Of a DNA stretch of 13,120 nt, positions 1-6,852 are shown in pieces. The stretch spans positions 1 to 13,120 of the forward strand of contig JACOSF010000155.1 of assembly GCA_016179005.1 (NCBI GenBank), read 5' to 3'. This DNA is from Acidobacteriota bacterium (GTDB taxonomy: Bacteria; Acidobacteriota; Terriglobia; Acidiferrales; UBA7541). Under the pieces are notes generated by a model. That model worked only from the letters and a program-made list of their open reading frames with translations. It was not told the origin of the DNA and searched no databases. Numbering within the stretch: position 1 is the stretch's first letter; each line of letters begins with the position of its first letter. A program made the position numbers and the translations under genes.

Positions 1-52
1 CCGGACGCGACACCAAGACATCGCCGCGCAGGCCGCGCCACGGCCAAAGACG
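1..52. other. Left edge, no gene assigned
   Basis: These 52 bases precede the first cytochrome gene. All three forward frames are open through them, so an upstream gene running into the cytochrome cannot be excluded. No ATG, GTG or TTG in frame with the cytochrome occurs here. I see no convincing Shine-Dalgarno site or promoter; the operon promoter probably lies outside the window. Confidence 0.4.
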
Positions 53-2071
53 ATGCGACTCGCACTCATCAGCGCGCTCTATCTCACGTTCAGCTTCCCG
101 CTGCCCGCCACACCGGCCCCACCGCAGGAAGATCCCAACGCGATTTGCCTGGCTTGCCACGGCGAAAAAAGCCTGACGGCCAAGCGCAAAGGGAAAAGCG
201 TGTCCGTGTACGTGGACGCGAAGAAATTCACCGCGTCCGTCCACGGCAGCCTGACATGCACCACCTGCCACGCCGACCTGGAAGGCAAAGACCTGCCGCA
301 TGAATCGCCGCTCCAGAAGGTGAACTGCGGGACGTGCCACGACGCGGAGCAGCAGCAGCACGCGCGATCGCTCCACGGCAAAGCCGTGGCCCGCGGCGAC
401 ACGCTGGCGCCGCGCTGCACGAACTGCCACGGCAACCATGAGATCGTGCCGGTGAAGGACCCGCGCTCGGCAGTGGCGCCGCTGAACGTGCCGTTTGTCT
501 GCGCGCAGTGCCATCGAGAAGGCACGCCGGTGCAACTGAACCGGAACATCCACCAGGGCAACATCATCGAGAATTTTTCAGAAAGCATCCACGGCGAGGG
601 ATTGCTGCGGAAGGGGCTGATTGTGGCGCCGAACTGCGCGTCGTGCCACACGGCGCATCTGATCCTGCGGCACACCGACCCGGCGTCGTCCATTTCGCGG
701 CAGAACATCGCGGCCACCTGCACGAAATGCCACGCGATGATTGAAGTGATGCACCGGAAAGTGATCCGCGGCGAGCTGTGGGAGAAGCAGGCGCACGTGT
801 TGCCGGCGTGCGTGGATTGCCACCAGCCGCACAAGGTGCGCAAGGTGTTTTACACGCAGGGCATGGCGGACGCCGATTGCCAGCGTTGCCACGCGGATGA
901 AAAGCTGAAGGCTTCGCAGGACGGCCGCTCGCTGACGGTTCATACGGCGGAGCTGGCCGGCTCGCGCCACGCCAAGACAGCGTGCAGCCAGTGCCATTCG
1001 CAGGTGAACGCGTCGCGCGTGCGCCCGTGCGAAACGATTACGCAAAAAGTGGATTGCGCTGCCTGCCACGCGGAGATCGGCCAGCAGTACCAGCGGAGCA
1101 CGCACGGTCAACTGCTGGCCAAAAACGACCCCAACGCGCCCACCTGCAAGGAATGCCACGGCACGCACGGCACGCTGGGGAAACAGAATCCGCAGTCGGC
1201 GACGTTCGCGACCAACGTGCCCACGCTCTGCGCGCGGTGCCACCGCGAAGGGAAGAAGGCCGCCGCGCGCTACACCGGGCAGCAGCACGAGATCATCGAG
1301 CACTACACGGAGAGCATCCACGGCAAAGGACTGCTGAAGAGCGGGCTGACGGTGACGGCCACGTGCACCAATTGCCACACGGCCCATGCCGTGCTTCCGC
1401 ACACCGACCCGCTTTCCAGCGTCCATGAGAAAAACGTGCCGGCCACCTGCGGGAAGTGCCACCACGGCATTCAGGAGCAGTTCGAGAAGAGCATCCATTC
1501 GCGCAAGGTCTCCACGACGGATAAGGAGCTACCGGTCTGCAAGGATTGCCACACGGCGCACACCATTCGCCGCGCGGACCAGGACGTGTTCAAGCTCGAA
1601 ATCATGGGCCGCTGCGGGCGGTGCCATCAGCAAATTGCGGAGACTTACTTCGACACCTACCACGGCAAGGTCTCGCGGCTGGGATACACGAAGACGGCGA
1701 AGTGCTACGACTGCCACGGGGCGCACGACATTTTGAAAGTGACCGACCCGCGCTCGCACCTGAGCCGCGAAAATGTGGTGAAGACCTGCCAGCAATGCCA
1801 CGCCGGCGCGACGCGGCGCTTTGCCGGTTACCTGACGCACGCCACGCACCACGACCCGCAAAAATACCCGTTCCTCTTCTGGACATTTTGGGGGATGACC
1901 GCGCTGCTGCTGGGCACGTTCGTGATCAGCGGGCTGCACACGCTGCTCTGGTTGCCGCGAGCGCTGCAGATGCGCCGCGAACTGCGCGAGGCCGAAGCCG
2001 CGGAGGAAGCCGAACTTGCCGCCGCAGCCAAGCCGGAGCCGCCGAAACCTCCGCCGGCGGAGGACAACTGA
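53..2071 (+). CDS. 19-haem c-type cytochrome with C-terminal membrane anchor
   Basis: A 672-residue periplasmic electron-transfer protein. It has an N-terminal signal peptide (about residues 1-22, ending near ATPA) and 19 CXXCH haem c sites whose first Cys are at 32, 69, 92, 122, 150, 195, 223, 253, 276, 311, 335, 365, 393, 438, 466, 496, 521, 551 and 579. Many are followed by GxH or TAH plus a DPxS turn, as in acidobacterial and deltaproteobacterial multihaem cytochromes. Residues 605-634 form one membrane helix containing His629; a basic then E/A/P-rich cytoplasmic tail follows. The spacing of haems 1-8 repeats in haems 9-16. The next gene, a b-type cytochrome, starts one base after the stop, so the two probably form one quinone-linked bc complex, resembling Geobacter CbcA/CbcB in layout (inference). 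The start is ATG with a signal peptide directly behind it, but no clear ribosome binding site. The final electron acceptor cannot be told from sequence. Confidence 0.9.
   Translation: MRLALISALYLTFSFPLPATPAPPQEDPNAICLACHGEKSLTAKRKGKSVSVYVDAKKFTASVHGSLTCTTCHADLEGKDLPHESPLQKVNCGTCHDAEQQQHARSLHGKAVARGDTLAPRCTNCHGNHEIVPVKDPRSAVAPLNVPFVCAQCHREGTPVQLNRNIHQGNIIENFSESIHGEGLLRKGLIVAPNCASCHTAHLILRHTDPASSISRQNIAATCTKCHAMIEVMHRKVIRGELWEKQAHVLPACVDCHQPHKVRKVFYTQGMADADCQRCHADEKLKASQDGRSLTVHTAELAGSRHAKTACSQCHSQVNASRVRPCETITQKVDCAACHAEIGQQYQRSTHGQLLAKNDPNAPTCKECHGTHGTLGKQNPQSATFATNVPTLCARCHREGKKAAARYTGQQHEIIEHYTESIHGKGLLKSGLTVTATCTNCHTAHAVLPHTDPLSSVHEKNVPATCGKCHHGIQEQFEKSIHSRKVSTTDKELPVCKDCHTAHTIRRADQDVFKLEIMGRCGRCHQQIAETYFDTYHGKVSRLGYTKTAKCYDCHGAHDILKVTDPRSHLSRENVVKTCQQCHAGATRRFAGYLTHATHHDPQKYPFLFWTFWGMTALLLGTFVISGLHTLLWLPRALQMRRELREAEAAEEAELAAAAKPEPPKPPPAEDN
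146..1801 (+). repeat. Octahaem module tandemly duplicated inside the cytochrome gene
   Basis: This is a protein-level repeat. First-Cys spacings in copy 1 (residues 32-275) are 37, 23, 30, 28, 45, 28, 30. Copy 2 (276-520) gives 35, 24, 30, 28, 45, 28, 30. A partial third copy (521 onward) gives 30, 28, matching haems 3 to 5. Matching sequence includes SESIHGEGLLRKGL (177-190) against TESIHGKGLLKSGL (419-432), and CHTAHLILRHTDP against CHTAHAVLPHTDP. The DNA copies have diverged, so the duplication is old or under protein-level selection only. Confidence 0.85.
2059..2063 (+). promoter_or_regulatory. Ribosome binding site deciding the cytochrome b start
   Basis: GGAGG lies 9 bases before the ATG at 2073 and inside the last codons of the upstream cytochrome. 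It favours the 2073 start over the ATG at 2016, which would add 19 Arg/Pro-rich residues encoded entirely inside the upstream gene. Confidence 0.75.
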
Positions 2072-2072
2072 A

Positions 2073-2915
2073 ATGGCCAACGGGCAGCCCCAGGAAAGAC
2101 AGTTTGTCCGGTTCACGCGGCTGAACCGGACACTGCACGCGTGCATGATTGTGAGCTTCCTGAGCCTCGCGTTGACCGGGCTGACGCTGAAGTTTTCCTA
2201 TACGGCGTGGGCGGCCACGCTCTCGCGGCTGCTGGGCGGGTTTGAAACGGCTGGGTACATCCACCGTTTCTCCGCGCTGGTGATGTTTACAACGTTCTTC
2301 GCCCATCTGAAGGATCTCTTCCGGATGAAGAAAGAAAACGGGTCGTGGCGCGCGCTGATTCTCGGGCCCAACACCATGCTGCCCACGCGAAAAGATTGGA
2401 CGGAATTCATCGCCACGATGAAGTGGTTCGTGGGCCTGGGCGCGCGGCCACAGTACGGGCGCTGGACGTACTGGGAGAAGTTCGACTACTTTGCGGTCTT
2501 TTGGGGCATTGCCATCATCGGCACGACGGGACTGACGCTGTGGTTTCCGGTGTTCTTCACTCGCTTCCTGCCAGGCTGGGCCATCAACGTCGCGACAATT
2601 ATTCACAGTGACGAGGCGCTCCTGGCCACGGGCTTTATTTTTACCGTGCACTTTTTCAACACGCACCTGCGCCCGGAAAAATTCCCCATGGATACGACCA
2701 TCTTCACCGGCCGCATGCCCTTGGCCGAGCTGAAGCGGGACAAGCCGCTGGAGTACGACGCGCTGGTGCGCAGCGGCAAGCTGGAAGCGAGCCTGGCTGA
2801 GGCGCACCCGCCGATTGTCATGAAAACCATTCGGGCCTTTGCGTGGACGTCGCTGGGACTCGGGTTCTGCATTGTGATCTGGATCATCTATGCGATGCTG
2901 TTTGCGTATCAGTAG
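2073..2915 (+). CDS. Cytochrome b membrane subunit, formate dehydrogenase gamma/HydC-like
   Basis: A 280-residue integral membrane protein predicted to carry two b haems and exchange electrons between the quinone pool and the periplasmic multihaem protein encoded next to it. Membrane helices lie near residues 20-42, 62-82, 138-162, 177-198 and 252-278. His22, His64, His178 and His193 match the placement of haem ligands in the FdnI/HydC cytochrome b family (one in helix 1, one in helix 2, two about 14 apart in helix 4); His78 is an extra conserved one. The motif EKFDYFAVFWG (135-145) has a close counterpart in the fused cytochrome downstream (EKIEYLAYMWG). The gene begins one base after the 19-haem gene, a strong sign of translational coupling. 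The terminal helix (252-278) has no counterpart in the fused protein. The family call is firm; the direction of electron flow is inferred. Confidence 0.85.
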   Translation: MANGQPQERQFVRFTRLNRTLHACMIVSFLSLALTGLTLKFSYTAWAATLSRLLGGFETAGYIHRFSALVMFTTFFAHLKDLFRMKKENGSWRALILGPNTMLPTRKDWTEFIATMKWFVGLGARPQYGRWTYWEKFDYFAVFWGIAIIGTTGLTLWFPVFFTRFLPGWAINVATIIHSDEALLATGFIFTVHFFNTHLRPEKFPMDTTIFTGRMPLAELKRDKPLEYDALVRSGKLEASLAEAHPPIVMKTIRAFAWTSLGLGFCIVIWIIYAMLFAYQ

Positions 2916-5031
2916 TAAGACTTGTCTGAAGGGCTGCTTGAAAAAAGGCGCCATCCTGTTGCCGGCCATTGTTCCGGCCCTACTCCTGTTCGCGTTCCCG
3001 GCGCCTTCCGGCGCTCGCGGACTTCCGCAGCAGAACGCTGCCTGCCTGGCGTGTCACGGCGAGAAGGAAATGAAGTCGGAGGCCGGCAAGAGCATTTACG
3101 TGGACCCGGCGAAGCTCGGGGCCAGCAAACATTCCGGCGTCGCCTGCCAGAAGTGCCACACGGACATCAAGGATTACCCGCACCCGAAGAAAATCGCGAA
3201 GCCGCAATGTTCCACATGCCACGCGGGAGCCGCCGCCAGCGTGCCGAAAAGCGTCCACGGAGCGCTGGGCGCGGAAGCCTGCGCGAGTTGTCACAACGGC
3301 GCGCACGAAGCGCAAAAGGCCGGGCGGCTGCCGACCAAGGAATGCTCGACGTGCCACGCGGACGAAGTAGTGCAGTACCAGGAAAGCGTGCACGCCAAGT
3401 TTCGCAAGGCAGGCGACGCAGATGCTCCCGTCTGCCTTTCGTGTCACGGCCCGGCGCACAAAATCGTGCCGCGGAGCGATGCGAGTTCGCCGGTGGCGAA
3501 GAAGAATCTTCCGGACACCTGCGGTTCGTGCCACGCCAATCCTGAGTTCCTGGCGCGGCACAAAATCCCCTACGCTCGCCCCGTGGCCGCCTACCGGCTG
3601 AGCTGGCACGGGCGCCAGGTGGAGGCGGGCAACCAGAAGGCGCCGTCGTGCTCCGATTGCCATGGGAGCCACGGCCTCTTCCGCGCGAGCGACCCGCGCT
3701 CGAAGATCAACCACTGGAACGTGCCGACCACCTGCGGCACGTGCCACGCGGAGATCCGGAAGACGTACGTCACGAGCGTGCATGGGCAGGCCGTGGCGCG
3801 CGGCGTGGCCGGTTCGCCCGTGTGCACCTCGTGCCACGGCGAGCACAGCATCCTGGCGCCGAGCGAGCCGCAATCGCTGGTGAATCCGGCGCGCGTCTCC
3901 AGCGTCACCTGCGGGCACTGCCATTCCGACGAGCGCCTGGCGGCGCGCTACAACCTGCCACTCGATAAAGTGCCTGCGTTCCGGGACAGCTTCCATGGCC
4001 TCGCGGCGCGTTCCGGATCGCAGACAGTGGCCAACTGCGCCTCCTGCCACGGCGTGCACAATATTCTGGCTTCGAGCGACCCGCGCTCGATGGTCAGCCC
4101 GCAGAACATCGCCGCCACGTGCGGCGCATGCCATCGCGGCGCGGGCGAGCGCTTCGCCATCGGCCGCGTGCACGTACTGCCGGAAACGGCCGCCGAACAT
4201 CCGGTAGTAGCGTTCATCCGCGTGGCCTACCTGTGGCTGATTCCACTGACCGTGGGTTTCATGCTGCTGCATAACGGGCTGGACTTTTTCGCCAAGATGG
4301 CGCGCGGCGGCCCGCGCATCCACACCGGCGAGGAAGTGCCGCGGATGAACCTGCACTTCCGCATCGCGCACTGGCTGACGGTGTTGAGCTTTCCGACGCT
4401 GGTGCTCACCGGCTTCGCGCTGAAATTTCCGGAGTCGTGGTGGGCCGCGCCGATTGTGCAGTGGGAAGGCCAGATGCGCTTCCGCGCGACGACGCACCGC
4501 GTCGCCGGCGTGGTGCTCATCGCTTCCGTCGCGTACCACGCCGTGCACCTGATCGTGCGGAAGCGCGACCGCATCATCCTGCGCCGCCTCGTCCCCGACT
4601 TGAAGGACGTGACTGACTTGTGGGGCATGGTGCGCTACAACCTCGGACTCTCCCAGGAACGCCCGCGCTTCGGGATGTTCAGCTATGCGGAAAAAATAGA
4701 GTATCTCGCGTACATGTGGGGCTCGGTGGTGATGGTGGGCACGGGCTTCCTGCTGTGGTTTGAAAATGCCACGCTGCGGAATTTCCCCAAGTGGGTGGCG
4801 GACGCGGCCACGGCCGTCCATTACTACGAAGCCATCCTCGCCTCGCTTTCCATTCTCATTTGGCACTTCTACATGACCATTTTCGATCCGGACGTCTACC
4901 CGATGGACAAGGCCTGGTGGAACGGCAAAGCGTCCGCCGACCACCTGAAGCACACGCGGCCGGAATACTACATGGAGATCGTCAGCAAAGAGGAAGAGAA
5001 GCAGACGCCACCGGAGAAGAACAGCGGCTAG
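2890..5031 (+). CDS. Fused 13-haem cytochrome c / cytochrome b, CbcL-like architecture
   Basis: A 713-residue protein. A signal peptide (basic KK then a hydrophobic run, about residues 18-43) is followed by 13 CXXCH sites with first Cys at 52, 86, 107, 131, 152, 182, 211, 254, 282, 312, 341, 383 and 411. Then come five membrane helices near 440-467, 488-512, 533-556, 605-625 and 642-665. Candidate haem b ligands are His494, His536, His550, His644 and His659; His461 lies in the first helix. The C-terminal half aligns with the cytochrome b of the preceding gene at equal His spacings (14 and 15 residues). The layout matches Geobacter CbcL, a multihaem c domain fused to a dihaem b domain that links the quinone pool to the periplasm; this is analogy, not proof of orthology. 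The ATG at 2890 overlaps the upstream gene by 26 bases. A TTG at 2938 preceded by GAAGGG gives a better signal peptide. The stop interlocks with the convergent gene at CTAG. Confidence 0.85.
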   Translation: MRCCLRISSKTCLKGCLKKGAILLPAIVPALLLFAFPAPSGARGLPQQNAACLACHGEKEMKSEAGKSIYVDPAKLGASKHSGVACQKCHTDIKDYPHPKKIAKPQCSTCHAGAAASVPKSVHGALGAEACASCHNGAHEAQKAGRLPTKECSTCHADEVVQYQESVHAKFRKAGDADAPVCLSCHGPAHKIVPRSDASSPVAKKNLPDTCGSCHANPEFLARHKIPYARPVAAYRLSWHGRQVEAGNQKAPSCSDCHGSHGLFRASDPRSKINHWNVPTTCGTCHAEIRKTYVTSVHGQAVARGVAGSPVCTSCHGEHSILAPSEPQSLVNPARVSSVTCGHCHSDERLAARYNLPLDKVPAFRDSFHGLAARSGSQTVANCASCHGVHNILASSDPRSMVSPQNIAATCGACHRGAGERFAIGRVHVLPETAAEHPVVAFIRVAYLWLIPLTVGFMLLHNGLDFFAKMARGGPRIHTGEEVPRMNLHFRIAHWLTVLSFPTLVLTGFALKFPESWWAAPIVQWEGQMRFRATTHRVAGVVLIASVAYHAVHLIVRKRDRIILRRLVPDLKDVTDLWGMVRYNLGLSQERPRFGMFSYAEKIEYLAYMWGSVVMVGTGFLLWFENATLRNFPKWVADAATAVHYYEAILASLSILIWHFYMTIFDPDVYPMDKAWWNGKASADHLKHTRPEYYMEIVSKEEEKQTPPEKNSG
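2928..2933 (+). promoter_or_regulatory. Possible ribosome binding site for a TTG start at 2938
   Basis: GAAGGG stands 4 bases before TTG 2938-2940. That start would give a protein beginning M-KKGAILLPAIVPALLLF, a textbook signal peptide, and would remove 16 residues with three cysteines. No Shine-Dalgarno site is visible before the ATG at 2890. The spacer is short, so the choice remains open. Confidence 0.45.
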
Positions 5032-6023
5032 CCGGCGAGGTTGACGCGGAGGCCGGCGCCGGCAGCGACCGCTTTTTCGTACACGGTAATCGCCGCAGCG
5101 ACGTCCTGCAGCGCGGTGCCGGTACTGTCGAAGATGGTGATTTCGGCAGGCGAGGTGCGGCCGGGCTTGCGGCCGGCAACGATCTCGCCGAGTTCCGCAT
5201 AGACGGCGGCGCGAGTAACGATTCCCGCGGCCAGTGCATGGTGCAAGTCGCCGCTCGTCGCGCACTGTTCCACAATATCCACCACAATCTTGTTCCCGGC
5301 AAAAAGCGCGGGGTCGAGCTCGTGCTTCTCCGCGCTGTCCGCGCCCACGGCGGAAATGAACATGCCCGGGCGGACCATTTCTTTTTTCAGATAGAACTGC
5401 CTGGCCGGCGTACAGCAGACGCAGACGTCGCTGGCGAGCACGGCGCGGGCCAGGTCCGCGACGGGCGTAACCTCGATGCCCATCTGCGCGGAAAGCTCGC
5501 GGCTGAATTTTTCGGCGAGGGCGGAATCGAGGTCAAAGGCGTGGGCGCGCTCGATGCGGCGGATGCGAGCCAGCGCACGGAGCTGGATGCGTCCCTGATT
5601 GCCGCAACCGCAGATAGTGGCCACGCGGACATCTTCGCGGGCCAGAAACTTCGCGGCCACCGCGGTGGCTGCGCCGGTGCGCTGAATGGTGATTTCCATC
5701 GAATCCATGATGGCTAGCGGGGTGCCACGCTCCGCGTCGCAAAGCGCGATGACGCCCTGAATCGTGGGCAGGCCGAAGCGCTCGCGGTTCTTCATGAAAT
5801 TGGCATTGGCCTTGACGGCGAAGTATTTGCGGTTAGTGGCCAGCGTGCCGGCCTTGATGTGGAACGCGCCGCTGGCGGTGTGAATGCCCAGCATGCCGGG
5901 CGGGTCGGTCTTCCCTTCTCCGAAAAGCTTGAACGCCTGCTCGACGGCGGCGATGCAGTCGTCGAGCGTGAGCAGCGCGGCCACTTCACTGCGCTTGAGA
6001 ATCAATGTGCCCGCGGTGTTCAT
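5028..6023 (-). CDS. Ornithine cyclodeaminase/mu-crystallin family NAD-dependent enzyme
   Basis: A 331-residue soluble protein of full family length. It has a Rossmann nucleotide site GCGNQG (139-144) with an acidic Asp165 at the end of the next strand, a substrate-pocket Lys57/Lys71 region, QRTGAATA (114-121) with the family Arg115, and the family C-terminal signature FDSTGTALQDVAAA (298-311). The segment AVGADSAEKHELDP (225-238) carries the presumed catalytic Asp229 and resembles archaeal alanine dehydrogenases of this family more than true ornithine cyclodeaminases, which usually have GGDCPGKTEL. The substrate is therefore unsettled: L-alanine, ornithine, another amino acid, or a ketimine. 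The start ATG overlaps the stop of the upstream glycosylase gene (ATGA), so the two are co-translated. An in-frame opening further upstream lies across the glycosylase gene and is not a real extension. The stop is shared in CTAG with the convergent cytochrome gene. Confidence 0.85.
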   Translation of the reverse strand: MNTAGTLILKRSEVAALLTLDDCIAAVEQAFKLFGEGKTDPPGMLGIHTASGAFHIKAGTLATNRKYFAVKANANFMKNRERFGLPTIQGVIALCDAERGTPLAIMDSMEITIQRTGAATAVAAKFLAREDVRVATICGCGNQGRIQLRALARIRRIERAHAFDLDSALAEKFSRELSAQMGIEVTPVADLARAVLASDVCVCCTPARQFYLKKEMVRPGMFISAVGADSAEKHELDPALFAGNKIVVDIVEQCATSGDLHHALAAGIVTRAAVYAELGEIVAGRKPGRTSPAEITIFDSTGTALQDVAAAITVYEKAVAAGAGLRVNLAG

Positions 6024-6724
6024 GCCCGTTCTCCGGAAGAAAGACAGCGCCGGACCTGCCGCAGCACGCCCAGAAACATCGCCGGCGTGAGGCGCCCGGT
6101 GAGCGTGTTCTGCTGGCTGGGATGATACGCGGCGAAGAGACGCGGAAGCGCGCCGGGAAGTTTCCAGCTCGCGCCGTGACCGAACTTGTAGGGCGCGCGG
6201 CTCGGGATTCTTCCCCGCGCGACGAGCATGGAGAGATAGCTGTCCAAAGCAATTTTCCCCAGCGCCAGTACGGCGCGGGGGCAGAGGAGTTCGAGCTCCG
6301 CTTCCAGATACGGCCGGCAGTTGCGAATTTCGGCAGGGAGCGGCTGGTTCTCCGGCGGGGCGCAGCGGATGGCCGCAACAATGTAAGCGTTTTTCAATTG
6401 CAGGCCGTCGTCGCGATGCGTGGAGCCGGGCTGGCTGGCGAATCCGGCGCGATAGAGCGCGCGGAAAAGAAAATCGCCGGAACGGTCGCCGGTAAAGACG
6501 CGGCCGGTGCGGTTGCCGCCGTGCGCCGCGGGTGCGAGGCCAAGGATAAGCAGTTCGGCGCGCGGATCGCCGAAGCCGGGAATGGGGCGGCCCCAGTACG
6601 TCTCGTCGCGGAAGGAGCGCCGCTTGGTGCGCGCGACGCTTTCGCGGTAGCGGACCAGCCGGGGACACTTGCGGCAGTCGATGATGCGGTCGTTGAGCTG
6701 GGCGAGTTGAGTAGAGTTGGCCAT
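6020..6724 (-). CDS. Uracil-DNA glycosylase, family 5 (UDGb)
   Basis: A 234-residue DNA repair enzyme that removes uracil (and, in family 5, other deaminated bases) from DNA. Motif A is GLAPAAHGGNRTGR (62-75), the family 5 form; family 4 would have GEAPG followed by acidic residues. Motif C is HPSQQNTLTG (201-210). Four cysteines, Cys17, Cys20, Cys121 and Cys136, are placed as in the 4Fe-4S cluster of families 4 and 5. TGDRSGDFLF (78-87) is also typical. It is the first gene of a two-gene minus-strand unit with the cyclodeaminase-family gene (4-base overlap). The ribosome binding site is poor, consistent with low expression or a short leader from the candidate promoter just upstream. Confidence 0.9.
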   Translation of the reverse strand: MANSTQLAQLNDRIIDCRKCPRLVRYRESVARTKRRSFRDETYWGRPIPGFGDPRAELLILGLAPAAHGGNRTGRVFTGDRSGDFLFRALYRAGFASQPGSTHRDDGLQLKNAYIVAAIRCAPPENQPLPAEIRNCRPYLEAELELLCPRAVLALGKIALDSYLSMLVARGRIPSRAPYKFGHGASWKLPGALPRLFAAYHPSQQNTLTGRLTPAMFLGVLRQVRRCLSSGERA

Positions 6725-6747
6725 GCAGCAGGCGGCGCGGAAAAGCT

Positions 6748-6776
6748 ATTCTATGCCTAGAGTAAGCAACTGCACA
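6748..6776 (-). promoter_or_regulatory. Candidate promoter for the glycosylase operon
   Basis: On the minus strand, TAGAAT (6753-6748; 5 of 6 matches to the -10 consensus) lies 17 bases after TGTGCA (6776-6771; a weak 3 of 6 match to -35). Transcription would start near 6741, leaving a leader of about 17 bases before the ATG at 6724. It sits in the 128-base divergent gap 6725-6852. Confidence 0.35.
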
Positions 6777-6795
6777 GTATCCTGACGACGATCTG

Positions 6796-6823
6796 TTGCG
6801 AATCGCAGGTTTTCCTCTAGGAT
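6796..6823 (+). promoter_or_regulatory. Candidate promoter for the receiver-protease gene
   Basis: TTGCGA (6796-6801), a 16-base spacer and TAGGAT (6818-6823; 4 of 6 matches to the -10 consensus). The leader would run about 20 bases to the ATG at 6853 and includes AGGA (6840-6843) as ribosome binding site, 9 bases before the ATG. Confidence 0.35.
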
Positions 6824-6852
6824 AGAAGGCTGCGACTGCAGGACCCTACTCG

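Noticed and set aside
79..843. A minus-strand open frame rich in Cys and Trp opposite the 19-haem gene
   Set aside because: The Cys and Trp come from reading CXXCH codons on the other strand; there is no family motif.
2016..2072. Upstream ATG adding 19 residues to the cytochrome b
   Set aside because: It lies within the preceding gene, gives an Arg/Pro-rich segment, and the ATG at 2073 has GGAGG at good spacing.
53..5031. The multihaem proteins as nitrite reductase (NrfA), hydroxylamine oxidoreductase or octahaem tetrathionate reductase
   Set aside because: No CXXCK catalytic haem site or the diagnostic catalytic segments of those enzymes are seen; all sites are ordinary CXXCH and the proteins look like electron carriers.
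5052..5063. 12-base palindrome GCCGGCGCCGGC near the convergent stops as a bidirectional terminator
   Set aside because: It has no loop and no T-tract and lies inside the coding sequence of the cyclodeaminase-family gene; such palindromes are common at this base composition.
2980..5265. A 761-codon open frame on the minus strand opposite the fused cytochrome, the longest open frame in the window
   Set aside because: It is antisense to a protein with 13 haem motifs and clear membrane helices, its translation is Arg/His/Ala-rich low-complexity sequence with no recognisable domain, and such shadows are expected in GC-rich DNA.
6024..6668. In-frame N-terminal extension of the cyclodeaminase-family gene, which could suggest a 546-residue fusion protein
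   Set aside because: The extension overlaps the well-supported uracil-DNA glycosylase in another frame and reads as Arg/Pro/Ala-rich shadow; the internal ATG at 6023 gives the normal family length.
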